Counted from the stretch's first letter, positions 1 to 7,196 are shown. The stretch: DNA of 19,140 nucleotides from CAZTZY01 sp964617765 (GCA_964617765.1 CAZTZY010000064.1:1-19140); one strand, 5' to 3'. The notes: generated from the sequence alone by a model not told the origin. A program made the numbers and translations.

Positions 1-188
1 TGAGGACAAAACCAGGCCTTATCGCGCATACGTTCAAACCAGAGTTTTTGATCCTCAGTCTGGAATGCTGAATGACGCCCCCCCCAAGAATGTGCATCCA
101 TACTCGGCACTGGTCCACGCATGGTTTCAGGGCAATTTATTTCCAGCCATTCACGTGTTTCTAAACGAAATTTCTCTAAAACGTCCAA
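1..188 (-). CDS. Acyl-CoA dehydrogenase, N-terminal part (cut by window edge)
   Basis: Sixty-two codons of a longer gene that runs off the left edge. The translation begins MDVLEKFRLETREWLEINCP and goes on through GPVPSMDAHSWGGRHSAF and TEDQKLWFERMRDKAWFCP. This resembles the N-terminal helical domain of FadE/CaiA-type acyl-CoA dehydrogenases, flavoproteins that oxidise acyl-CoA to trans-2-enoyl-CoA. The start is TTG at 188-186. A TGA lies in frame directly upstream, no ATG precedes the conserved part, and a good ribosome site (AGGAGAG) sits just before the TTG. A run of eight G in the sense strand encodes the W-G-G of SWGGR and keeps the frame, so it is not an obvious error. The family is fairly clear; the substrate class cannot be judged from this fragment. 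Confidence 0.75.
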   Translation of the reverse strand, partial: MDVLEKFRLETREWLEINCPETMRGPVPSMDAHSWGGRHSAFQTEDQKLWFERMRDKAWFCP

Positions 189-264
189 TCAACTCTCCTA
201 TCATCAATATTTACGATATGGATAAAAAACGCGGTGCATCATGCTACAAATTGACAAAAAATGC

Positions 265-294
265 TATAAAAGTCTGTTTTCAATTGTCTGGCAA
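265..294 (-). promoter_or_regulatory. Possible promoter of the acyl-CoA dehydrogenase gene
   Basis: On the minus strand TTGCCA (294-289) and TTTATA (270-265) are 18 bp apart, about 80 bp upstream of the TTG start. The match to sigma-70 boxes is partial and the region is AT-rich, so this is tentative. Confidence 0.25.
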
Positions 295-395
295 TGCAAG
301 ATTAATTAAAGAAATCATGGAGTTAAAAATAGCCCCTATAAAAATAACAAAGTGTTCGTCTGTTAACAAATCAGGACAATATTGAAAAAAAACGC

Positions 396-425
396 AATAA
401 AAAAGGCCGAACAATACGGCCTTGT
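396..425 (-). terminator. Rho-independent terminator of the FHA gene
   Basis: A 7-bp stem (AAGGCCG, 403-409, with CGGCCTT, 417-423) and a 7-nt loop lie just past the FHA stop codon. Read on the minus strand, the stem is followed by a T-rich tract (402-397). Confidence 0.8.
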
Positions 426-446
426 TAAAAATAAATGTAAGGTTTG

Positions 447-1340
447 CTAGCTCAATAAAATAATGTAACCCACTACCAATAGAGTCACTACACCAACTAC
501 GATCATAATAAGGCTAGCAGGCGAAGATTTCTTTTGAACAGGTGCTGACGGCGCGGTAGAGCTATTTGATGAATCAGGTTTATTGGACTGCTTAAGCATC
601 TCAGGTGTTAATGCAGATCTCACAACTGTCTGATTTAAACTACCTGCACCCATGGCTTCACCGGTTGAACCGGTCGGTGCAATCACTGTAAATTCAAGTT
701 TATCGAATGCGATAGTGTCACCACCACGCAGTTTAGCCTGCTTGATTTTTTCACCATTGACGAACGTTCCATTAGAAGAATCCAAATCCTTTACTATCAA
801 TACGTTATCCATAACTTTAAATTCTACATGTTTACGCGAAAGTCTTTCATAAGAAAAGTGCAGCTCACACTCCTGTGAACGCCCCAAATACATCGTTCCA
901 TCAATAGGGTAGCGCTTATTGCGTAAACTTTTATGTAAACCCTGCAACATCCAACCACTCGCTTCGCTTGCAGCTGGACCAACAACACTAACTGGCACAC
1001 GAAAAACCGTGGCTTCTGAAGATACAGGCTGCTGCACAGGAATTGGAGGGGCAACCTTGCTTTGGGGATCTGAAACTGAAAATTCCTGACTGCCAATACG
1101 GGTTATATCACCCACTTTTAAAGCTGTTTTTTTCTTTAACAATAACTCGTTAATATACACTTCATTATTGCCAATTGGCTCGATTTCAATGAGGTTTTGA
1201 TTTATATGTATATAACAATGAAGGGGCTCAATGCCTTCTTCTGTAAGGATCAGCTCATTGCTTTTAGATGATCCTACTTTCATTACAGGCCCAATAAGCC
1301 AAACACTTTTTGTAGATCCTACATATTGAAATTTCAGCAT
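447..1340 (-). CDS. FHA-domain protein, C-terminally membrane-anchored
   Basis: A phosphothreonine-binding adaptor of 297 aa, starting at the ATG at 1340; a TTG nine bases upstream (1349) is a weaker alternative. Residues about 1-90 look like a degenerate FHA fold: VGSSKSNELIL and VYINE are present, but the GR/S-x-x-H signature is missing. Residues about 135-222 are a canonical FHA domain with GRS, LSRKH and SSNGTFVNG, the loops that bind phosphothreonine. A Ser/Thr/Pro-rich linker leads to one hydrophobic segment (about 276-296) at the extreme C-terminus, so the FHA domains should face the cytosol. Two similar tetrapeptides, TVFR (Thr111) and TVVR (Thr238), flank the good FHA domain and may be kinase targets. 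It is divergent from the phosphatase/kinase pair, its probable partners. No T6SS genes are adjacent, so a T6SS Fha role is not supported here. Confidence 0.85.
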   Translation of the reverse strand: MLKFQYVGSTKSVWLIGPVMKVGSSKSNELILTEEGIEPLHCYIHINQNLIEIEPIGNNEVYINELLLKKKTALKVGDITRIGSQEFSVSDPQSKVAPPIPVQQPVSSEATVFRVPVSVVGPAASEASGWMLQGLHKSLRNKRYPIDGTMYLGRSQECELHFSYERLSRKHVEFKVMDNVLIVKDLDSSNGTFVNGEKIKQAKLRGGDTIAFDKLEFTVIAPTGSTGEAMGAGSLNQTVVRSALTPEMLKQSNKPDSSNSSTAPSAPVQKKSSPASLIMIVVGVVTLLVVGYIILLS

Positions 1341-1358
1341 AACTCTCAAGCCTAAGCT

Positions 1359-1364
1359 ATTATA
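1359..1364 (-). promoter_or_regulatory. Candidate -10 box of the FHA gene
   Basis: A perfect TATAAT on the minus strand lies about 18 bp upstream of the ATG at 1340, implying a very short leader. No convincing -35 box is at the right distance, so an activator may be needed or the hit may be chance in AT-rich DNA. Confidence 0.4.
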
Positions 1365-1379
1365 TTTATTAAAGATCAG

Positions 1380-1404
1380 GTAATCTTTATTAATGATAGA
1401 TTAC
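1380..1404. promoter_or_regulatory. Inverted repeat in the FHA/phosphatase divergent promoter
   Basis: GTAATCT (1380-1386) and AGATTAC (1398-1404) form a perfect 7-bp inverted repeat with an 11-bp spacer. It lies just upstream of the candidate FHA -10 box and about 150 bp from the phosphatase start. The spacing suits a dimeric regulator; no regulator is recognised. Confidence 0.35.
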
Positions 1405-1552
1405 TATTTGGTTAATATTTACAACAATAAAAAATAATGATTATTAGTTCAACTGGTTTTTAGTCTATCTTAAATTCCATATGGATGCTGAAATATGTTT
1501 AATACGCTGGAATGCCTATTACCATCCAAATCTTTAATAGAGACTTTTTTCT

Positions 1553-2392
1553 ATGGATTCTAAGTACGAATACGGTCAAGGCACTAATGTTGGCTTGGTA
1601 AGAAGCAACAATGAAGATTCATCCCTCTCTAATCCAGATAATGGATTATGGTTAATTGCAGATGGTATGGGTGGACACGATGCCGGAGAAGTTGCCAGTC
1701 AAATAGTGAAAGATTCTGTTTTGGAATCCATTAAAAATGGCAAAACATTAAAGGAAGCTATACACAAATCTCACGCCGATGTAAAAAATGCCGCTGCAAA
1801 CAACATTGGCAGCCCCAATATGGGAACCACTATAGTTGCTCTTTTGAGTAAGGGCAGCTTCTTCCAAATTGGCTGGGTAGGCGATAGTCGTGCTTATCTT
1901 TGGGATTCATTAAAGAGCCAGTTATCACAAATCAGCAAAGACCATTCCTATGTTCAGGCACTCGTGGATGCAGGGACAATAACAGAAGCACAAATGCATA
2001 ATCACCCTCAAAAAAATATCATCACTCAATCATTAGGTGTAAGTGATCTTGATCATGTTGTAGTCGATATAATGGAGAGGGATTGGGAACCGCAGCATAA
2101 AGTTCTCCTCTGCAGTGATGGACTCTCTGATTTAGTCACAGATGGTGAAATTGCCCATATTCTTCGCAAGAATAGAGGAAACACTAATCAGGAATTAGTC
2201 GATGCCCTTATTCAGGCAGCCCTGGATAAAGGTGGCGTTGACAATGTATCAGTACAAGTGATTTCCGCACCTGACAATCTGGACAACTTAACAAAACCCC
2301 TATGGCTACAAAATAAAAATTTAATTGCCATTGCTATTTTTTCTGCGATTCTCGGCTTAACTTTATTGTGGTTATTATTCAAAAAATCGTAG
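1553..2392 (+). CDS. PP2C-family Ser/Thr protein phosphatase, membrane-anchored
   Basis: A metal-dependent phosphatase (PPM/PP2C, PppA/Stp type) of 279 aa that would remove phosphate from targets of the adjacent kinase. Family motifs appear in order: VRSNNEDS (16-23), ADGMGGHDAGE (36-46), NMGTTIVAL (89-97), GDSRAYLW (110-117), SKDHSYVQALVDAGTIT (128-144), LLCSDGLSDLVTDGEI (185-200) and GGVDNVSVQVI (227-237). The metal-binding Asp residues (D22, D37, D189, D230) are all present. After the catalytic domain comes a hydrophobic segment (about 257-276) ending in KKS. Most family members of this size are soluble, so the tail anchor is notable. The start is ATG with only a weak AGAGA ribosome site. 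It is followed 9 bp later by the kinase gene, clearly an operon. Confidence 0.93.
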   Translation: MDSKYEYGQGTNVGLVRSNNEDSSLSNPDNGLWLIADGMGGHDAGEVASQIVKDSVLESIKNGKTLKEAIHKSHADVKNAAANNIGSPNMGTTIVALLSKGSFFQIGWVGDSRAYLWDSLKSQLSQISKDHSYVQALVDAGTITEAQMHNHPQKNIITQSLGVSDLDHVVVDIMERDWEPQHKVLLCSDGLSDLVTDGEIAHILRKNRGNTNQELVDALIQAALDKGGVDNVSVQVISAPDNLDNLTKPLWLQNKNLIAIAIFSAILGLTLLWLLFKKS

Positions 2393-2401
2393 AAATAGAA
2401 T

Positions 2402-3616
2402 ATGTCATCACAAATTCCTGGTTATCAAGTCATACGTAAAGTGGGTGATGGTGGTATGTCCACTGTCTATCTCGCTATCCAGTTAAGTGTCGGCCGAGAA
2501 GTTGCCCTAAAAGCTCTATCACCTGAATTGCGTACAGACCCCACCTTTGGTGAACGTTTCTATCGTGAAGCAAATATTGTGGGCGGATTGAGTCACCCCA
2601 ATATCATTTCCATTTATGATGTATTCAGGCATGGAAAGCATTATTACATGGCGATGGATTACTTGCCGGGAACATCTTGCAAGGATTTGATAAAAAAACA
2701 GGAACTTAGCCCACTGCACGCATTAAAAATATTAAAAGAAATAACAAGTGCACTGGATTACGTACATAGCCACAATTACCTGCATTGCGACATAAAACCG
2801 GATAATATCCTTTTCCGCGCCAATGGTACCGCTGTACTTACTGATTTTGGCATTGCCCGTGAATTACCTGACGAAAAAACCAATTCTGTAGCCGGCACAC
2901 CCTATTATATGAGTCCCGAACAAGCTCAAGGACACAAACTTGAAAAGAGCTCTGATATTTACAGCTTAGGCGTTCTTTTATATGAAATGCTAACATATAA
3001 ACTACCTTTTCATGGAAGGGATGCAATTGCCGTAGCAATAAAACACGTTTCAGCACCCATACCTGAACTGCCGAATGATCTACAGGCACTAACACCATTG
3101 ATTAGCAAGATGATGGCGAAAAGGCCTGGTGCGCGCTTTCAAAACTGCAATGAACTCATTCACGCAATCGACTTTATAGAATCACAATATCTGAAGCAGA
3201 AAAATACCACCCTGCCCTTAAAATTAAAAATCTCTTTTGCCATACAAAAAATACAAGCGCGCATTAAAAATAATTTAAGTCTTTCAAAAAGACTTCATTT
3301 TTCATTTAAACACGGTTTAATCCTAAAGTTGAGTCAAGACGATGTTGCAATATCAGATATTAATGCCATTGCCAAAACGATGGAAAAAAATCATATGATT
3401 CAAGGAACGGCTACCACTATCAACATGTCTGGATTAACCAATGATTCACTAGCACTGGCGCTCGAAACAGAGCAAGCTAAAAAAATTCTTCCCGCCTGGG
3501 CAATGAATGCGCTGATTATAACAATCCTTGCTGGAATTCTTATTCCGCTTGTGAGTAATTTTATACTCGACACCATTAATGAAACAGGCAAACCTCTCAT
3601 TATCTACATAGACTAA
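2402..3616 (+). CDS. Ser/Thr protein kinase, PknB/PpkA type, non-RD, membrane-anchored
   Basis: A eukaryotic-like (Hanks) kinase of 404 aa. The kinase domain spans about 7-260: glycine loop VGDGGMSTVYL (14-24), ATP lysine ALK (K37), helix-C Glu (E56), catalytic loop HCDIKPDN (128-135), DFG (148-150), activation segment AGTPYYMSPEQ (164-174) and SDIYSLGVLLYEML. The loop has Cys129 where most kinases have Arg (HRD), so this is a non-RD kinase, usually less dependent on activation-loop phosphorylation. Residues about 270-365 are an extra basic-to-polar region that I cannot assign. One membrane segment (about 366-389) is followed by 15 residues that would lie outside the cytosol, too short for a PASTA-type sensor. 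It is cotranscribed with the phosphatase. Substrates are unknown; the divergent FHA protein is the obvious candidate. Confidence 0.93.
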   Translation: MSSQIPGYQVIRKVGDGGMSTVYLAIQLSVGREVALKALSPELRTDPTFGERFYREANIVGGLSHPNIISIYDVFRHGKHYYMAMDYLPGTSCKDLIKKQELSPLHALKILKEITSALDYVHSHNYLHCDIKPDNILFRANGTAVLTDFGIARELPDEKTNSVAGTPYYMSPEQAQGHKLEKSSDIYSLGVLLYEMLTYKLPFHGRDAIAVAIKHVSAPIPELPNDLQALTPLISKMMAKRPGARFQNCNELIHAIDFIESQYLKQKNTTLPLKLKISFAIQKIQARIKNNLSLSKRLHFSFKHGLILKLSQDDVAISDINAIAKTMEKNHMIQGTATTINMSGLTNDSLALALETEQAKKILPAWAMNALIITILAGILIPLVSNFILDTINETGKPLIIYID

Positions 3617-3656
3617 ACAATACATTCATCAATATTGTTAGTATAAATTTTATGTT
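3616..3656. terminator. Weak hairpin between convergent kinase and bcp genes
   Basis: AACAATA (3616-3622) and TATTGTT (3633-3639) form an AT-only 7-bp stem with a 10-nt loop. On the plus strand T-rich sequence follows about 15 bp later. It is a poor terminator by stem strength but is the only structure between the two convergent genes. Confidence 0.25.
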
Positions 3657-3658
3657 TT

Positions 3659-4132
3659 TTATTTGATTTCATTGAGCAATTTAATCACATTCTCATTATG
3701 TGATTTGGTATTGACCTTATCGATAATATATTTAAGTTTACCATCCAACCCGATAATAAAAGTGGTACGTAGAATCCCCATACTCTCTTTGCCCATAAAT
3801 TTCTTTAAGCCCCAGACACCGTATTTTTCTGCAATTGCATGGTCTTCATCAGCCAATAAATCGAAGTTTAATGCCTGTTTTTCTTCAAAGCCTTGTAACT
3901 TTTTTACCGTATCAGGGCTCAAACCTAAAACGACAGTATTTAATTTTTCGAATTCATTTTTAAAATCACGAATACCACAAGCCTGTACAGTACAGCCCGG
4001 AGTATTGGCACGTGGGTAAAAATACACCACTACGTTTTTTTTACCTTTAAAATCCTTGAGACTAACCTTTTCACCCCGCTGATTTAACAACGAAAAAGCT
4101 GGAGCCATATATCCAATAATCGGTTTGGTCAT
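3659..4132 (-). CDS. bcp: Thiol peroxidase Bcp (PrxQ-type peroxiredoxin)
   Basis: A thioredoxin-dependent cytosolic peroxiredoxin of 157 aa that reduces hydrogen peroxide and organic hydroperoxides. The active-site stretch is YPRANTPGCTVQACGIRD, with peroxidatic Cys47 and resolving Cys52 in the CTxxxC arrangement typical of Bcp/PrxQ; P-x-x-x-T-x-x-C is intact. The fold continues with VVLGLSPDTVKK, LLADEDHAIAEKYGVWG and RTTFIIGLDGKL. Length and N-terminus fit the family. Its ATG directly follows the TAA of rmuC (TAAATG), and its ribosome site GAGGA lies inside the last rmuC codons, so the two are cotranscribed and probably translationally coupled. Confidence 0.95.
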   Translation of the reverse strand: MTKPIIGYMAPAFSLLNQRGEKVSLKDFKGKKNVVVYFYPRANTPGCTVQACGIRDFKNEFEKLNTVVLGLSPDTVKKLQGFEEKQALNFDLLADEDHAIAEKYGVWGLKKFMGKESMGILRTTFIIGLDGKLKYIIDKVNTKSHNENVIKLLNEIK

Positions 4133-5518
4133 TTAATTTTCCTCTGTATCATCTGTTAATGCATCAAGATCGTCTTCACCCAGAACAAAATGCTCGGGTA
4201 ATTGTTTTTTGGTTTTCGCACCCAAACGCTTCATTTTATTAACCCGGCTCAACATACTGCCGCGTCCTGTTGATAATCGCTGTATGCTTTTTTCAAACGC
4301 ATCCGTTGAACGATGAAGTTGTTTGCCAATTTCTTCAAGGGACTCCAGAAAAAGCACACATTGGTCATATAAGCCACCCGCTTGCCGCGCAATTTCTTCG
4401 GCATTTTTATTTTGCCTTTCGTAACGCCACAAATTTTCAACGGTCCGCAACGTTGCTAATAGTGTTGTAGGGCTAACTAAAATAATGTGTTTATCATACG
4501 CCTGCTGAAATAATCCTGGATCACTTTCCAACGCCAACAAAAATGCCGCTTCAATAGGTACAAATAACAATACAAAATCGAGACTATTAATACCTTCAAG
4601 TGCCTCATAATCCTTTACACTTAAGCCTTTTATATGTTGTTCAAGTGAACGCAAATGGCCTTTCAGGGCACGTTCTTTTTCTACTGGGTCAGTTGATTCA
4701 CAGAAACGCTGATAATCCACCAATGAAACCTTCGCATCTATAATCAGGTCTTTTTTGTCCGGCAAATGTACGATCACATCAGGTAATCGCAAACGACCAT
4801 CTTCACTGTAGCGCTTGGCCTGAATTTCATATTCAAAACCTTTACGTAATCCTGAATCCTCCAGAACACGGTCAAGGACAAACTCACCCCAGTTACCCTG
4901 AAATTTTTGATTACCCTTAAGTGCATTCGTAAGGTTTATAGCCTCACCGCTCATTTGCTGGTTCAAGGTTTTCAACTGGGTAATTTCACCTAACAGCTGC
5001 ACCCTATCCTTGGCATCCATTTCGTGCACACTGTCAATACGCTGACGAAATTCACTTAATTGTTCTTTAAGCGGCTTAACTGTTTGGGCGAAAAAATTAT
5101 CCTGCTGTTCTTTTAGGCGATCGGTTTTTTTATCCAGTAATTTATCAGCAAGTTGTTCAAATTCGATCGCCAATTGCTGCTTGGATTCCAAAAGCAAAAC
5201 CAGTTTCTCTTCATGAGATTTAGCCTGTTGCTCTTGCTGGGTTTGTAAACGGGCGATTTGCGCGGCATATTCACTTTCTTTCGCCACCAAAGACGATAAC
5301 TCCTGCTCCTTGGCGTGCAAATGCTGTTTAAAAATTGCCAGCTCACTGATTTGACCATCAAGAAAGGATTTTTCAGAACGCACTTTTTCATGCGCAGCTG
5401 TAAGGTCAACAAAAGCCTTTTCTTGCTGGCCCTTTAAACGGTAAAACACTATTGTCGCAACAATGAGCCCAACATTGGCAAGTAAACTGATAATCAGAAA
5501 GACAAATGAAAGAGTCAT
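4133..5518 (-). CDS. rmuC: RmuC family DNA recombination protein
   Basis: RmuC limits inverted-repeat-driven rearrangements in E. coli and belongs to the PD-(D/E)XK-like nuclease superfamily. This 461-aa protein has the usual plan: an N-terminal membrane segment (about 3-26), a long Gln/Glu/Lys-rich coiled coil (about 27-190), then the conserved domain with NQKFQGNWGEFVLDRVLEDSGLRKG, a DVIVHLPDKKDLIIDAKVSL core (candidate catalytic D...DxK), LLFVPIEAAFLLAL, and VSPTTLLATLRTVENLWR. The acidic tail ends DDLDALTDDTEEN. The ATG at 5518 gives the membrane segment at the right place. It heads a two-gene unit with bcp. Confidence 0.93.
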   Translation of the reverse strand: MTLSFVFLIISLLANVGLIVATIVFYRLKGQQEKAFVDLTAAHEKVRSEKSFLDGQISELAIFKQHLHAKEQELSSLVAKESEYAAQIARLQTQQEQQAKSHEEKLVLLLESKQQLAIEFEQLADKLLDKKTDRLKEQQDNFFAQTVKPLKEQLSEFRQRIDSVHEMDAKDRVQLLGEITQLKTLNQQMSGEAINLTNALKGNQKFQGNWGEFVLDRVLEDSGLRKGFEYEIQAKRYSEDGRLRLPDVIVHLPDKKDLIIDAKVSLVDYQRFCESTDPVEKERALKGHLRSLEQHIKGLSVKDYEALEGINSLDFVLLFVPIEAAFLLALESDPGLFQQAYDKHIILVSPTTLLATLRTVENLWRYERQNKNAEEIARQAGGLYDQCVLFLESLEEIGKQLHRSTDAFEKSIQRLSTGRGSMLSRVNKMKRLGAKTKKQLPEHFVLGEDDLDALTDDTEEN

Positions 5519-5561
5519 GAATACTTTTAACCATCAATAAAATGGATGAAGAGAAAGATTT

Positions 5562-5591
5562 TTATAACACAAAAATCTGGAAAAATGGCAA
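5562..5591 (-). promoter_or_regulatory. Candidate sigma-70 promoter of rmuC-bcp
   Basis: On the minus strand TTGCCA (5591-5586) and TTATAA (5567-5562) are 18 bp apart, about 45 bp upstream of the rmuC ATG. Four of six positions match at the -35 box and the -10 box is AT-rich. Confidence 0.4.
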
Positions 5592-5618
5592 TGTCTTAAA
5601 CGGGCCAAACTTATTGCA

Positions 5619-6179
5619 TTATAATAATTTGGCGCGATAGGTTGGCAAGCCGGATCTAACAGGGAATATTCCTGTTTTACGATCTGCAAAATATTCTTGC
5701 AGAACGTCATGGATAACCGGGAAAGCCAGATCTGACCAAGGGATTTCCTGTTCGGTGAACAAACGAACCTCCAGACTTTCTATGCCCGGGGAAAACTCTG
5801 GAGCAATTAATTCAGCACGGTAAAACAGATAAACCTGGTCGATAAAGGGGATATCAAAAAGGCGATAAAAAACAGGATTCTTGAATTTAGCGCCGGCTTC
5901 TTCAAACGTTTCGCGCTCTGCCCCGTCCAGCGTGCTTTCACCGTTTTCCATAAACCCGGCAGGTAATGTCCACAAACCATATTGGGGCTCTATGGCGCGC
6001 TTGCATAACAACACTTTATCTTCCCAAACTGGCAAGCTACCCACAACAACTTTGGGGTTTTGATAATGGATCACGCCACAGAAATCACAAACAAAACGCA
6101 AACGATCATCGGCTTCAGGTATTTTATGCGTTACCCTCGCACCACAATCACTGCAAAACTTTAATGGTAATTCGCTCAA
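5619..6179 (-). CDS. Nudix hydrolase with N-terminal zinc ribbon
   Basis: A nucleoside-diphosphate-linked moiety hydrolase of 186 aa. An N-terminal four-cysteine zinc ribbon (C9, C12, C31, C34; FCSDCG and FVCDFCG) is followed by HYQNPKVVVG and a complete Nudix box at 75-97 (G, E81, R89-E90, E93-E94, G96), which binds the metal and cleaves the pyrophosphate. The ribbon plus Nudix layout resembles NudC-like and ADP-ribose or FAD pyrophosphatase-like proteins; the substrate cannot be read from sequence. The start is TTG at 6179-6177, directly after the TAA of the flavin reductase gene (TAATTG). There is no strong ribosome site and no suitable ATG, so it probably relies on coupling to the upstream gene. 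Confidence 0.88.
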   Translation of the reverse strand: MSELPLKFCSDCGARVTHKIPEADDRLRFVCDFCGVIHYQNPKVVVGSLPVWEDKVLLCKRAIEPQYGLWTLPAGFMENGESTLDGAERETFEEAGAKFKNPVFYRLFDIPFIDQVYLFYRAELIAPEFSPGIESLEVRLFTEQEIPWSDLAFPVIHDVLQEYFADRKTGIFPVRSGLPTYRAKLL

Positions 6180-6659
6180 TTATTTCAACGAACGGTATTT
6201 ACCGCTAAAAAATACCAGTGGCTCACGATGGGCTGGATGGCTATTCATTTCCAGAACACGACCAATAATAATAACGTGATCTCCACCTTCATGTATCGCT
6301 TCAAGGTTGCACTCAAAGCTGGTCATTGCATCTCGTAACACCACACAACCCGAACGACCCTGACGATAAGTACCTTCCAGTAAATCATGTTCATGCTTTT
6401 TGGCGTACTGATTGGAAATAGCCTGTTGATCTGAAGAGAGTACATTGACCGAGAATTGTTTGGCATTTTCAAACGCCGAAAAACAATCAGAGTTTTTTTG
6501 CAAACTCCATAAAACCAAAGGCGGGTCAAGCGAAACCGAAGCGAACGAATTGACAGTCATACCAAATGGCTTTTGATCAGGCGGATTAATCGCGATAACA
6601 CAAACACCTGTCGCAAAACGCCCTAATGCATTACGAAATTCACGTGGATTCAAACTCAT
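6180..6659 (-). CDS. Flavin reductase-like protein (HpaC/RutF family)
   Basis: A short-chain flavin reductase of 159 aa that would use NAD(P)H to reduce FMN or FAD for a partner oxygenase. Visible motifs are RFATGVCVIA (14-23), GMTVNSFASVSLDPPLVLWSL (33-53), QFSVNVLSSDQ, and GDHVIIIGRV with the family GDH triad at 126-128. The final FFSGKYRSL is also typical. No monooxygenase gene lies beside it, so the partner is unknown. It is the first gene of a pair with the Nudix hydrolase; the zero-base gap suggests joint expression, possibly reflecting shared flavin or nucleotide handling (inference). The ATG is preceded by AAGGGTAAATA, a good ribosome site. Confidence 0.88.
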   Translation of the reverse strand: MSLNPREFRNALGRFATGVCVIAINPPDQKPFGMTVNSFASVSLDPPLVLWSLQKNSDCFSAFENAKQFSVNVLSSDQQAISNQYAKKHEHDLLEGTYRQGRSGCVVLRDAMTSFECNLEAIHEGGDHVIIIGRVLEMNSHPAHREPLVFFSGKYRSLK

Positions 6660-6698
6660 TATTTACCCTTAATACATCCGTTTTAATAACAAAAAGCG

Positions 6699-6728
6699 AT
6701 TATAACGATATCCCCTTTAGGCTGTCAC
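6699..6728 (-). promoter_or_regulatory. Sigma-70 promoter of the flavin reductase/Nudix pair
   Basis: On the minus strand GTGACA (6728-6723) is separated by 18 bp from a perfect TATAAT (6704-6699). The transcript would start near 6692, about 33 bp before the ATG. The -35 box overlaps the moaE stop codon. Confidence 0.6.
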
Positions 6729-7189
6729 TCTCTCAATGACCATGACGATTTGGCCAGGATGTCACTCTCCTTTTGACCTACCCAACTGGCACTGGTATCG
6801 GTCACTTCCTTTTTCCATAACGGAACATCATTTTTTAGATAATCCATAATAAATTCAATGCATTGCAATCCATCACGGCGATGTGAAGTGGCCACGCCGA
6901 CGTAGACAATTCGCTCACCTAAAGACAAAGTACCCACTCGATGAATGATCGTTATACCAATAATTGACCATCTGGACAGGGCCTCATCAACAATCTTCTG
7001 AATCGATTTTTCCGTCATTCCTGGATAATGCTCCAGATGAATAGCCGTTAAGTGGGCAACATTGGATTCCAGGGCACGAACATAACCAGTAAATTCCACT
7101 ACAGCACCGATATGTGCCGATAAAGAAGCCAGATTCGCTTTTTCTGCCAGCACATCAAAATCGTCTATTTGAATTAGTATGTTAATCAT
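6725..7189 (-). CDS. moaE: Molybdopterin synthase catalytic subunit MoaE
   Basis: The large subunit of molybdopterin synthase, which transfers two sulfurs from MoaD thiocarboxylate to precursor Z (cPMP) in molybdenum cofactor synthesis. I start it at the ATG at 7189 (154 aa, the usual family length). A start at 7240 is possible but would overlap the upstream gene by 44 bp and add 17 atypical residues. Conserved elements are EFTGYVR (32-38), HLEHYPGMTEK, HRVG, SHRRDG around H103, and MDYLKNDVPLWKKE with K119 and K126/K127, the catalytic lysines, then SWVGQKESD. No moaD lies next to it, although moaD-moaE pairs are common. It is last in a probable four-gene run. Confidence 0.93.
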   Translation of the reverse strand: MINILIQIDDFDVLAEKANLASLSAHIGAVVEFTGYVRALESNVAHLTAIHLEHYPGMTEKSIQKIVDEALSRWSIIGITIIHRVGTLSLGERIVYVGVATSHRRDGLQCIEFIMDYLKNDVPLWKKEVTDTSASWVGQKESDILAKSSWSLRE

Positions 7190-7196
7190 CGATAAC

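Noticed and set aside
87..94. Run of eight C as a possible frameshift error
   Set aside because: The minus-strand frame stays in register with conserved acyl-CoA dehydrogenase residues on both sides.
65..385. Plus-strand open frame of 106 codons at the left edge
   Set aside because: Its first third is antisense to the acyl-CoA dehydrogenase start, its composition follows AT-rich intergenic DNA, and it has no ribosome site or recognisable domain.
447..3616. Type VI secretion regulatory locus
   Set aside because: The kinase/phosphatase/FHA content fits, but no Tss structural gene is present on either side within the window.
3663..4019. Plus-strand open frame of 118 codons
   Set aside because: Antisense to bcp, which is complete and clearly conserved.
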